The notes below the pieces were generated by a model, which saw only the letters and a list, made by a program, of their open reading frames with translations, did not search any database and had not been told where the DNA came from. From Pseudoalteromonas sp. S16_S37 (lineage in GTDB: Bacteria > Pseudomonadota > Gammaproteobacteria > Enterobacterales > Alteromonadaceae): a stretch of 64,000 bases of DNA. Both the position numbers and the translations under genes were made by a program. Every line of letters begins with the position of its first letter. Position 1 is the stretch's first letter. The stretch is taken from NCBI RefSeq assembly GCF_014694405.1, contig NZ_JAAUWV010000008.1, forward strand, positions 1 through 64,000, given 5' to 3'. Positions 40,832 through 50,100 of this stretch are shown one piece after another.

Positions 40832-43800
40832 TTACCACTCCACCTCTTCTGGTGTTGCTTGATTGGTTACTTCGCTTTGCTTGGCTGCCATTGCTTGTTG
40901 TACTTGCAAGAACTCTATGTGCGCAGCCATCTCTGAGACTGTTTGCATGTCGAAAATAAGTTGTAAGGAAAGGCTCAGTCCCAGCTCTTGGTTTACTTGC
41001 GTGATCAAACGTGTAGCCGTTAATGAGTGACCGCCAAGGTCAAAGAAATTATCGGTGACCCCTACACGTTCCACTTGTAATAACGTTTGCCATTTTTGAC
41101 ATAGCAAGCGCTCTACATCGTTGCTTGGCGCAACGTATTGTGCGGTTAATAGTTCATTGCCATCTGGGTCTGGTAAGGCCTTACGGTCAACTTTGCCGTT
41201 TTCAGTTAACGGCATGCTTGCCAGTACAACGCAGTGACTTGGCACCATATAGCTTGGTAATTCTTGACGGATCTTATTTAGGTAGTCGCTAGCAAGTGCC
41301 GCTTTAGCAGAGCTTTGAGCTTCCCCTTCAGCTGGGAACTGTGTTGGCACAACGTAAGCCACCAGCTTGCTGTCAGCATCTTGAGTATTAGCAATCACTA
41401 ACGCATCTCGCACGCCTTCGATGCTGCGCAGTGCGTGCTCAATTTCACCTAGCTCGATTCTAAAACCGCGCACTTTTACTTGATGATCGGCACGCCCTAC
41501 AAATACCAATTCACCATCGCCGCGCCAACGCACTAAATCGCCCGTACGGTAGAGCTTTTGCGCACCCAGCTGAGGATGTGTGATAAAGCTCTGTTGAGTT
41601 TGCTCATCGCGGTTTAAGTAACCCAAAGTTACCCCATCACCAGCAATGTATAGCTCACCAACACTGTTAATTGGCTGTGCTTGCATATCGGCTGATAGCA
41701 CGTACAAACGGGTATTACAGATAGGTTTACCTATCGGGATAGCACCGCTACCATCTGGCTGTTCATCGCTTTGTGGCGTAATCGTGTAAGTACTGCAGCC
41801 CACAACCGTCTCTGTCGGGCCATACTCATTGGTAAAGGTGGTGTTAGGCAGTAAGTGTGCTCTAAACTGCGCAAGCAGTGATTGAGTCAACTGCTCACCA
41901 CCGACTACAACGTGATGTTGAGCTGTATTGCTTCCGTCTTTTGGCAGCATCTGTGACAGAGCTTCTAAGTGTGCTGGTGTTATCTTGAACAGCCACGCGC
42001 TTTCATCAGCAAACTGTTTGGTTAGACTATCTAATTCCCCTTCTCCTGCAGGGAGAATTCTGACCACTTTACCTACTGTCAACGGCGTTAATAACGTGGT
42101 CAATGTTGCATCGAATGCCAAAGGAGAACTCACCACCGACCCAATAAGCGTCTCGTTTAAGTAATGCGTTTGGGCGTGCGTTAAGTAGTTAACAACGCCT
42201 TGATGTGGCACCATAACGCCTTTTGGACGACCTGTTGAGCCTGATGTGTACAAGATGTAGGCTAAGCTTTGGGCGCTAGTTTCGACCTCATCCTTAGAGA
42301 GGTTTTCATCACTGTACTCGCACATCCACTGCTCATCAGTTGCTGCATTATCTAGGGTAAGCACATCCACACCCGATATTGGGAATGATTCCATAAGCGC
42401 TGAATTTAATAACGCAACTTCAATCTCTGCATCAGCTAAGATGGCTTCGATACGCTTGCTTGGGTAGCTAGGCTCTAGTGGTACATAAGCCGCGCCCGCT
42501 TTCATAGTCGCCAATACGGCAATCAACAGTTCAGTCGAACGTTCTAAATAGATCCCCACCTTAGAGCCCGGCTCTACGCCAGACTCAATCAGTAGGTTTG
42601 CTAAGCGATTAGCTTTACTATTAAGCTGCTGATAAGTGAGACGTTCATTTTTAAATTCAACGGCAATATGCTCAGGGTTAAGTGCTGCTTGTTGTTCAAA
42701 TAACTGATGAACACACAATGACTTATCGTATTCTACTTCAGTTGTATTCCACTGCTTTTGCATTAACGCGACTTCAGGCTCGCTTAACATAGGTAATACA
42801 AATGCCGAAGTATCAGGCTGTGCCAGCATTACCTGCAGTAAGTTACTAAAATGCTCGGCCATGGTTGCAATCGTGTTTTCACGGAACAATGCCGTGCTGT
42901 ATTCCCAACCTAATGTCAGACCTTGCTCGCTTTCACTGACGTTTAGTAGCAGGTCATATTTTGCAATATCGCCCCCTTGCTCTACATTGCTCAGCGTGAT
43001 CCCTGGCAGTGATAATTCGTGTTGTTCGTTGTTATGCAGTGCCAATACAATTTGAAATAACGGACTGAAACTTAAACTGCGAGTAGGTACAAGTTTTTCT
43101 ACGATTTTCTCAAAAGGCACTTGTTGGTGGCTGTAGCTATCTAGCATCATTTGCTTGGTACGCTCTAACAACTCATTAAAGCTAGGCTCATCAGCTAAAT
43201 TACTACGCAGTACTAATGTATTGATGAAAAAGCCAATCAATGGCGCAATTTCAGCTTGCTCTCGGTTTGCAATTGGGCACCCGATCACAATGTCTCGTTC
43301 GTTGCTATAACGTGCTAATAACACACTGAAGATGGCATTTAGGCCCATGTATAATGTGGCCCCTTTGGTTTTACACAATGCGTTTAATTTCTGGGTTGTT
43401 TCCGCATCAATGTGTGATTGGTAAGTACGGCCTGTAAAGTTTTGCTTTGCAGGGCGTGGGTAATCCAAAGGTAAACTATGCACCGCTGGCAGGTTAGCTA
43501 ATTGCTCACTCCAATACGATAACTTCTCTTCCAGCACATCTCCTTTGAGCCAGTTACGCTGCCATTGTGCGTAGTCAACATATTGAATATCGAGTGGCGC
43601 AAGGGGATTATCTTGCCCTTGGCTAAATGCGCTGTACAGCTTGCTGAATTCATCAACCAAAATACCCAACGACCAGCCATCTGAGGCAATATGATGCATG
43701 GTAACCAGCACTTCATGGCTATCGGCCTGTACTTTCAACACTTGCACTCGCAACATTAAATCACTTTCTAAATCAAACCCTTGCTGCGCTTCACTTTGCG

Positions 43801-44314
43801 CAATGTCATTGCGTCTGGCGTCAAGTTCTTCACCTTCTAAATGAGATAAGTCGGTGTAGTGAACATTAAACTGATAATCTTGTTTAATTTGCTGATAAGG
43901 TTCCCCTTGTTCATCTTCAAGGAACTGTGTACGTAAGCTTTCGTGACGTGACACAATGGTTGCAAACGCTTGCTCTAAAGCAGCAAAGTCTAATGCGCCG
44001 GTCAGCTTCAAACGCGCAGGCATATTGTAATGAACACTGCCACCCTCTACTTTGTTTGCAAGCCACAAACGTTGTTGAGTAAAAGACAGCGGTAATTTGC
44101 CTTCTCTACTGACTGGTGTGATGGCATCCGCATCTGCACGAGTGGCGTTTTGCTGAGCCTGAATAAATGCGACGATATCCGCCTTTTTCTCACGTAAGTT
44201 TGCAATTAGTTCTTCTGATGGGTATTGGTCAAAAGAAACTTCTAGATCATTACCATTAACGCTTAACTCAACTTGTTGCTTTGCACATTCAGCTATGATG
44301 TTTACTATTTTCAT
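40832..44314 (-). CDS. NRPS-2: single module C-A-T (Asn-type)
   Basis: A 1160-residue protein: TubC-type docking domain (1-50), C (HHIASDG near 210), A (YTSGSTGRPKG near 695) and T (LGGHSL near 1095). Specificity residues read as DATKVGEVGK, an Asn-type code differing from the classical DLTKxGEVGK at one position. Its A domain is closely similar, over long stretches, to A1 of NRPS-6 (shared KAGAAYVPLEPSYPS and DNAATDEQW), indicating duplication within the cluster. The C-terminal tail ends PEEVEW, matching the acidic tails of NRPS-3 and NRPS-5 and suiting the TubC domain of NRPS/PKS-3. The start follows AAGGA by about 8 nt, 20 nt after the ATP-grasp-like gene. Confidence 0.93.
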   Translation of the reverse strand: MKIVNIIAECAKQQVELSVNGNDLEVSFDQYPSEELIANLREKKADIVAFIQAQQNATRADADAITPVSREGKLPLSFTQQRLWLANKVEGGSVHYNMPARLKLTGALDFAALEQAFATIVSRHESLRTQFLEDEQGEPYQQIKQDYQFNVHYTDLSHLEGEELDARRNDIAQSEAQQGFDLESDLMLRVQVLKVQADSHEVLVTMHHIASDGWSLGILVDEFSKLYSAFSQGQDNPLAPLDIQYVDYAQWQRNWLKGDVLEEKLSYWSEQLANLPAVHSLPLDYPRPAKQNFTGRTYQSHIDAETTQKLNALCKTKGATLYMGLNAIFSVLLARYSNERDIVIGCPIANREQAEIAPLIGFFINTLVLRSNLADEPSFNELLERTKQMMLDSYSHQQVPFEKIVEKLVPTRSLSFSPLFQIVLALHNNEQHELSLPGITLSNVEQGGDIAKYDLLLNVSESEQGLTLGWEYSTALFRENTIATMAEHFSNLLQVMLAQPDTSAFVLPMLSEPEVALMQKQWNTTEVEYDKSLCVHQLFEQQAALNPEHIAVEFKNERLTYQQLNSKANRLANLLIESGVEPGSKVGIYLERSTELLIAVLATMKAGAAYVPLEPSYPSKRIEAILADAEIEVALLNSALMESFPISGVDVLTLDNAATDEQWMCEYSDENLSKDEVETSAQSLAYILYTSGSTGRPKGVMVPHQGVVNYLTHAQTHYLNETLIGSVVSSPLAFDATLTTLLTPLTVGKVVRILPAGEGELDSLTKQFADESAWLFKITPAHLEALSQMLPKDGSNTAQHHVVVGGEQLTQSLLAQFRAHLLPNTTFTNEYGPTETVVGCSTYTITPQSDEQPDGSGAIPIGKPICNTRLYVLSADMQAQPINSVGELYIAGDGVTLGYLNRDEQTQQSFITHPQLGAQKLYRTGDLVRWRGDGELVFVGRADHQVKVRGFRIELGEIEHALRSIEGVRDALVIANTQDADSKLVAYVVPTQFPAEGEAQSSAKAALASDYLNKIRQELPSYMVPSHCVVLASMPLTENGKVDRKALPDPDGNELLTAQYVAPSNDVERLLCQKWQTLLQVERVGVTDNFFDLGGHSLTATRLITQVNQELGLSLSLQLIFDMQTVSEMAAHIEFLQVQQAMAAKQSEVTNQATPEEVEW

Positions 44315-44334
44315 TTTTTGTTTCCTTGAACCAC

Positions 44335-47190
44335 TTACAGAACTAATTTTTGTTGTTTATTGTTTGTTTCTTCGAACACTGAGAACTCTATGGCACCAGC
44401 GGCTGAGTTGATGATGCCGTTCCCTTGTCCTTTACTTTTTGCCCTTACAAAGGCACCGCTGTATTCATTATCTAGATCGAAAATGCCCCAAACTGGCTCA
44501 TAGATACCAATTTCAGAAGACTGTGAGCTGGCAACCACAGGGCCTGGTTTGCAGAACTGCTGCACCAACCAACCATTGTCATCACGTACTTTGTTAAAAC
44601 ATGCTTGCCATTGCTCATCACTCATGTAACGACCAATAAACACATCTCGGCCTTGCAATGAACGCGCTTTTTTAAGAACAAATTGATCTTTGTTTTCAAG
44701 TAGTAAAGTTTCTAGGTCGTGTATTTTGCCTTGCCATGCGACTTGCTTTTGATTGACCTTGATGGTCCATGGAATGTAGCGTTGGATGAATGCAACCGAT
44801 GCCTCATCAAGCTGTGCATGAAGTTCTGGCTCATGCATCAATGCCAGCATGGTCTTGTTACCTAAAACGGCATGGATTGGGTTATCTGGAAACACGATTT
44901 TGCCACCCAAATAACTGGATACCAGGCGCATCATGGTGGTGCGTGGAATTTCCACATCTTCACCTACGGTCAGTAACACCGCATCCATTGTTTTACCGTC
45001 AAATAGTACTTGGCCATCATTGCTAAACTGCAGCTGGGCAAAATCACTAAAGAAGTAGATGGTTCCTTGCGAAAACTTAGCAACGCGTTGATATAGTTCA
45101 CAATAGCTTTGCTTAAAGCTATCGAACTGCGCCATATCCTGCTCACCGCGAGAATAAAGTAAAATATTGCCTTGTGCGTTTGGCTTGGTACGACGAATTG
45201 TGCTGCTGATAGCTGCGAAGGTTTTTGCCGTTACATCACGATACGTTAAGTCCCAATTTGCCGTTTTATCACTGAGGGCTAGAGATTTGTCGAACACACA
45301 GTTCACCCAGTCATGCTGCCAACCACCTACCGTTGACCCTACGTTGATTTCGAGTAATTTGAATGCCTGCTCAGAGAAAATAATGTCATGACGGATCAGT
45401 AGATCGCGCGGGTCAACTTTGGCTCTTTTTAACAAGTCAAAAACAATCGCAGGCTCATCTAAGTAGTTCGCAAATTTGCTACTGTCTTGGGCAAAATACA
45501 CATCGACCGCACGATACATAAGCTCAACTAATGGCTTGATAAAGTCATTAAATTGCGCCACTTGCTGTCTAGAAATAACAAAGGGCCACGCCGAAATCGT
45601 ATATTCATAGTGGCGCATAAAATCAGGCACACCATCAATATCCGTGCTTAGTTGATACTGCTGCATTACTTCATCAACGGATAATGCTTCCATCATTTCT
45701 CTAAATAGTTTTGAATGATGCTGATTATTTGCCAAAGAAGCGGTGTAATCCTCGTCAGCAGTTTTATTGCTAACAGGCGTTCTATCTTCTAACAACACGA
45801 TGATTTCAGCGCCACGACCTAAGTTTACAACTCCTTGATCTAGATGCACTGGTACGCCACGAGCAATTGAGCCGTTATAAACCTCACCAAATCCAAATGC
45901 GGCAAGCACGGGGATCACAGGTTGAATATGGCAGTGTTCATTGGCACTGTTTATCACGTCTGAAGGGCAAAACTGCTGCACAATCCAACCACCTTGACCG
46001 CTGAGTTCGCGAACTAACTCTGCCCACTCACTGTCGCTGGTATATTTACCAATGAAGACATCTTTACCCTGCAATGAGTGAGATTTTTTGATTACAAATT
46101 GATCTTGTTGTGCCAGCAGCAATGTACTTAGTTCATGCGATTCGCCTTGCCATAGCACGGTGTCTTGATTAGCCCTAACTGTCCAAGGTACGTGTTGCTC
46201 AACCCATGCTACTTGCTGCTCACTGAGCAGCACTTTTGCTTTTGGTTCATGCAGTAAAGCCATCAACGTTTTACTGCCAATCAGGCTATGTACTACACTA
46301 TCTGGGAAAAGAATATGCTGTGCGATATACGCCATGTCTAACTTGCGATAAAGGCTCGGTGGCATATCTCTATCAAGTAATAAAACCGCATCCATTTCTT
46401 GGCCTTGGAAGTACACTCGATTGTTATTCTTAAACTGCAGATCAGCCATGTCAGCGAAGAAAAACACTTGTCCGCCTTGATAATGTTCGCTCGCTTGGTA
46501 ATGGCTTTGAATATATTGCGCCATCATCTCCATGCCGGCTGGTTGCAACTTGGTCGCACGAAACAGGATGTTGCCGGTTTTACTATCTTTTTTCAGCGCT
46601 TTTACCGATTTAGCTAGCGCATCAGTCAGGCCATTGATAACCGGACGATAAGCAATATCTTTATCCACTAAAGGTGCAACACTGCTAATCGCTTTGAGCG
46701 TATCAGCATGTAACCAATCCAGCTCCCAACCACCAATGTTGGTGCCCATATTCATTTCCAGCAGCTTTAACTGCTGACTGCTGTAAAGGATGTCATGACG
46801 ACAAATAATCTCGTCAACATGAATGGTTGATTCATTCAACAAATCGAAAACATCTTTGCTACTGTCGAAGTAGTCACAAAACCCTTCTACATCATTGCCA
46901 AAGTAATTTTTCAATACCGTTATTGCGATATACGGCAACTCTTTGACAAACTCTTTGAACTCATCAATACGATGTGACGACAACACGACAGGCCAAGGTT
47001 CAACACCATAGTGTGCTTGAAATCCGCCATCATGAGGCTGTGCTTTGATTTGTTTTAAAATCTGACCCGCTGCATCGCGATTGTTTTTCATATAATCATG
47101 TAAAGTGGTATTACATGATGATAAAAATGACGTATTTTCAGATGCATAGGTTTCTTGTTTCGTCAGTTCTTGTGAAGTTTGTTTAGGCAT
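44335..47190 (-). CDS. Tandem-duplicated ATP-grasp-like protein in NRPS cluster
   Basis: A 951-residue soluble protein made of two clearly homologous halves about 470 residues apart: RHDI (131, 600), LLEMNMGTNIGGW / LLEINVGSTVGGW (143, 612), KTLMALLHEP / KTMLALMHEP, VPWTVRANQ / IPWTIKVNQ, and FVIKKSHSLQGKDVFIG / FVLKKARSLQGRDVFIG (365, 837). The last, a 'KK-x3-LxGxDVFIG' element, resembles the nucleotide-binding strand-loop of circularly permuted ATP-grasp enzymes (glutathionylspermidine-synthase-like group). That assignment rests on motif shape and is uncertain. The two halves keep the same motifs, so both may be active. ATP-grasp enzymes form amide bonds through acyl phosphates. The ATG overlaps the NRPS-1 stop (TAATG) behind AAGGTGA, so it is translated with NRPS-1, whose last module is predicted to load 2-aminoadipate, a residue with a free side-chain carboxylate. 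I do not know a characterised NRPS partner of this form. Confidence 0.6.
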   Translation of the reverse strand: MPKQTSQELTKQETYASENTSFLSSCNTTLHDYMKNNRDAAGQILKQIKAQPHDGGFQAHYGVEPWPVVLSSHRIDEFKEFVKELPYIAITVLKNYFGNDVEGFCDYFDSSKDVFDLLNESTIHVDEIICRHDILYSSQQLKLLEMNMGTNIGGWELDWLHADTLKAISSVAPLVDKDIAYRPVINGLTDALAKSVKALKKDSKTGNILFRATKLQPAGMEMMAQYIQSHYQASEHYQGGQVFFFADMADLQFKNNNRVYFQGQEMDAVLLLDRDMPPSLYRKLDMAYIAQHILFPDSVVHSLIGSKTLMALLHEPKAKVLLSEQQVAWVEQHVPWTVRANQDTVLWQGESHELSTLLLAQQDQFVIKKSHSLQGKDVFIGKYTSDSEWAELVRELSGQGGWIVQQFCPSDVINSANEHCHIQPVIPVLAAFGFGEVYNGSIARGVPVHLDQGVVNLGRGAEIIVLLEDRTPVSNKTADEDYTASLANNQHHSKLFREMMEALSVDEVMQQYQLSTDIDGVPDFMRHYEYTISAWPFVISRQQVAQFNDFIKPLVELMYRAVDVYFAQDSSKFANYLDEPAIVFDLLKRAKVDPRDLLIRHDIIFSEQAFKLLEINVGSTVGGWQHDWVNCVFDKSLALSDKTANWDLTYRDVTAKTFAAISSTIRRTKPNAQGNILLYSRGEQDMAQFDSFKQSYCELYQRVAKFSQGTIYFFSDFAQLQFSNDGQVLFDGKTMDAVLLTVGEDVEIPRTTMMRLVSSYLGGKIVFPDNPIHAVLGNKTMLALMHEPELHAQLDEASVAFIQRYIPWTIKVNQKQVAWQGKIHDLETLLLENKDQFVLKKARSLQGRDVFIGRYMSDEQWQACFNKVRDDNGWLVQQFCKPGPVVASSQSSEIGIYEPVWGIFDLDNEYSGAFVRAKSKGQGNGIINSAAGAIEFSVFEETNNKQQKLVL

Positions 47191-50100
47191 TACAAGATCA
47201 CCTTATTTTTGTTTTTGTTTGATTTAAGTACTGAGTTAGCCAGTTTCACGCTTTCGATATGCGCGGCGATTGCGCGGATTGAGCTGTCATCAAAGAACGC
47301 CTTGTACTCAATCTCTACACCAAACTGTTGCTTAACTTTTGCTAGTAATCGGGTTGTAAGTAGCGAATGGCCGCCAATTGAGAAGAAGTCATCAAGCATG
47401 CTAATTTGCTCAACGCCCAGTAGCTCTCGCCATATTGCTAGTAATTGTGTTTCGAGTTCATTGGCTGGTGGCTCCAGTTCGCTGGGGCCAGCAATGAGGA
47501 TTAACTCGCTTAACTTGTTGCTATCTAGCTTGCCATTTTCGGTCATCGGGATCTGCTCAACGATGGCCAAATGTGCAGGCACCATGTAGTCAGGTAAACG
47601 CTCAGCAAGCCATGTGCGAATTGTTTGGTTGCTCTGTTCATGGCCTTTTGCTAGCACCACGCAGCCTACAATCATCAGCTCATCAGCGCGCGCCTGTGTT
47701 GTAATTGCTACTTGGTGCACGCTTTCGTGGCGTTTGAGTACCGCTTCAATTTCAGCAAGCTCGACCCTAAAGCCGCGGATTTTCACCTGCTTATCCATGC
47801 GTCCAAGACAGGTCACATTGCCATCGGCGCGGTAGTAGCCTAGATCCCCTGTAAGATAGATAACATCGCCGGGCTTTGTTGAGCCGGGAGTTTGAATGAA
47901 TTTCTCTTTGTTTAGTTGTACATCATTGCCATAACCCAGTGATAGATGTTCACTGCGCACACCAATTTGGCCCACTTCGCCAACACCACACGGTGTCATT
48001 TGCGAATTAAATAGCACCAATTGCACACCGCCAATACCGCAGCCTACCGGCACAATCTCATCGGTATTGTTGTAATCAAGATGCGTGTCTACGTTGAAGT
48101 AGCTCACTGCACGGCTGGTTTCAGTAGAGCCGTATAAGTTCACCACAGACAGATTTGGCGCAAACTCTTTAAACTTGCGTACATGAGCAGTCGTCAACGC
48201 CTCACCCACAAAGAAGCCTTTGCGCAGAGATTCTATCGGGCGCTCTACCGAGCCACTTAGCATGTTGCCAAGACTTGGTGTTAAATGAAGCACTGAAATT
48301 TGGTTGTCTAACAACCAGTCATTTAAACGAGCAACATCATAGTCTTGCTCTTGTGGGATACATAACGTCGCCCCCATGCACAAAGGTGTAAACATATCGC
48401 GCTGCAATGGGTCATGCACAAGCCCAGACATCATACCGAAGCGATCGTCGACATTGAGTGAGAAAGCCTCACGCATCCAGGGCATAAAGATGCTCAATGC
48501 ACTATGGCGACCAATCACGGCTTTAGGCTGGCCAGAAGTACCGGAAGTAAAACCAATACATGCAGGCGCATCTGCGGCAATCTCAGGACCAACAAACCTT
48601 TCTGCAGTTAGATATTGTGTTGCAATATGTTTATCGGCGATAACATCAACCCGAGCACAACCAATTTGCGTAATGTGCGCTTGCACTTTATCGTCAATCG
48701 TTTCTTCAGTACTTAGACTGATCAATACCTTAGGTGGTACCGCTTGCATCTGTTGTAAGATGCGTCTTGCTGGCACGGTTTTAGAGAGCATCATAAATGC
48801 TGCGCCTGCTTTGAGTACCGCTAAGGTAGCGATGACCAGTGCATCTGAACGCTCGGTCATGATTGCGACCGTGTCACCGCTTCTAACACCCGCTTGTGCC
48901 AACTGCTGAGCATAGTAGTTAACGATTGAATTAAGTTCATCGTATCGCCACTGTTTAGTGTTAAAGCGCAAGGCAACATTACTTGGCATTTGCTCAGCAA
49001 CTTGTTCAAAACACTGATGCACAGGACCTTGCCAAGACAGTGATAAAGATTGTGTTAACTGCGGTACAAAGTCTGTTGTCTGAACTAACTGATATTGTCC
49101 ACACGCTTTATCGCTATTTTCTGATAATTGCTCTAACAACAGGGTGTATTGAGCTACTAGTCGCTCAATATCAGGCACTGCGAACAACTTGTTGTTGAAG
49201 TTACAGTGGATCTCCATGCCCGAATCTGTTGGGACAATATAGAAAGTGATATTGAACTTACTGCCCACATCAGAGCCTTTTTCTAACGATACGCTAAACG
49301 CGTCGTTGGCAGACTCCACCTCTGGTAGACTCAACATGTTGAGGAAGATTTGGAACAATGGCGTAGTATCGTTTGTACGCTTTGCCTCACTCAGCGTTAG
49401 AATATGCTCAAATGGCAAATCTTGATTTGATAAAACTGCTGCTACATTTTTCACTTCACGGCTAAGCATATGCGAAAATGGCTGAGCTAAATCTAATTGT
49501 GTACGAATAGGTAAATTATTAAGGAAAGCACCTAAAATGTTTTCAGTGCCGGCAATATTGCGCCCAGTTACTGGGATGCCAATATTAAAGTCTTGCTCGC
49601 CACTTACGCGACCAATTAACAATGCAAGTGCAGCATGCATGACATTAAACAAGCTGCCTTGATGACGCGCGGCGAGTTTGTTCAGTGATGCCGTCAGGGT
49701 ATTGTTAATTTTTGCTCTAACAACATTCTTGCCTTGCGCTTTTGCACTCGCCACTTTGTGTTGATATGGCAGGGTAATTTGCTCGTTACAGCCTTGTAAA
49801 TACTGCTTCCAAAATGCCGCTTGGCTGTGTGCTTGCTCGCTTTGTAAAAATGCTTGTTGCCACAGAGCAAAATCTTGGTAGTTAAATTTCAATACTGGTA
49901 GATGAGGCTGTTTTTGTGCAGAAAATGCATCGTAAGCAGCAAGTAACTCATTGACAAATAGAGTGATTGACCAACCATCTGAGATAATATGATGGAAGTT
50001 AATGTGTAACTGGTAATCTGCTTGTGTTAGCTGAATTAAGGTAGCTCTTAACAATGAAGGCGCTGCCAAATTAAATGGCTGAACATCATTTTCATAAGCC

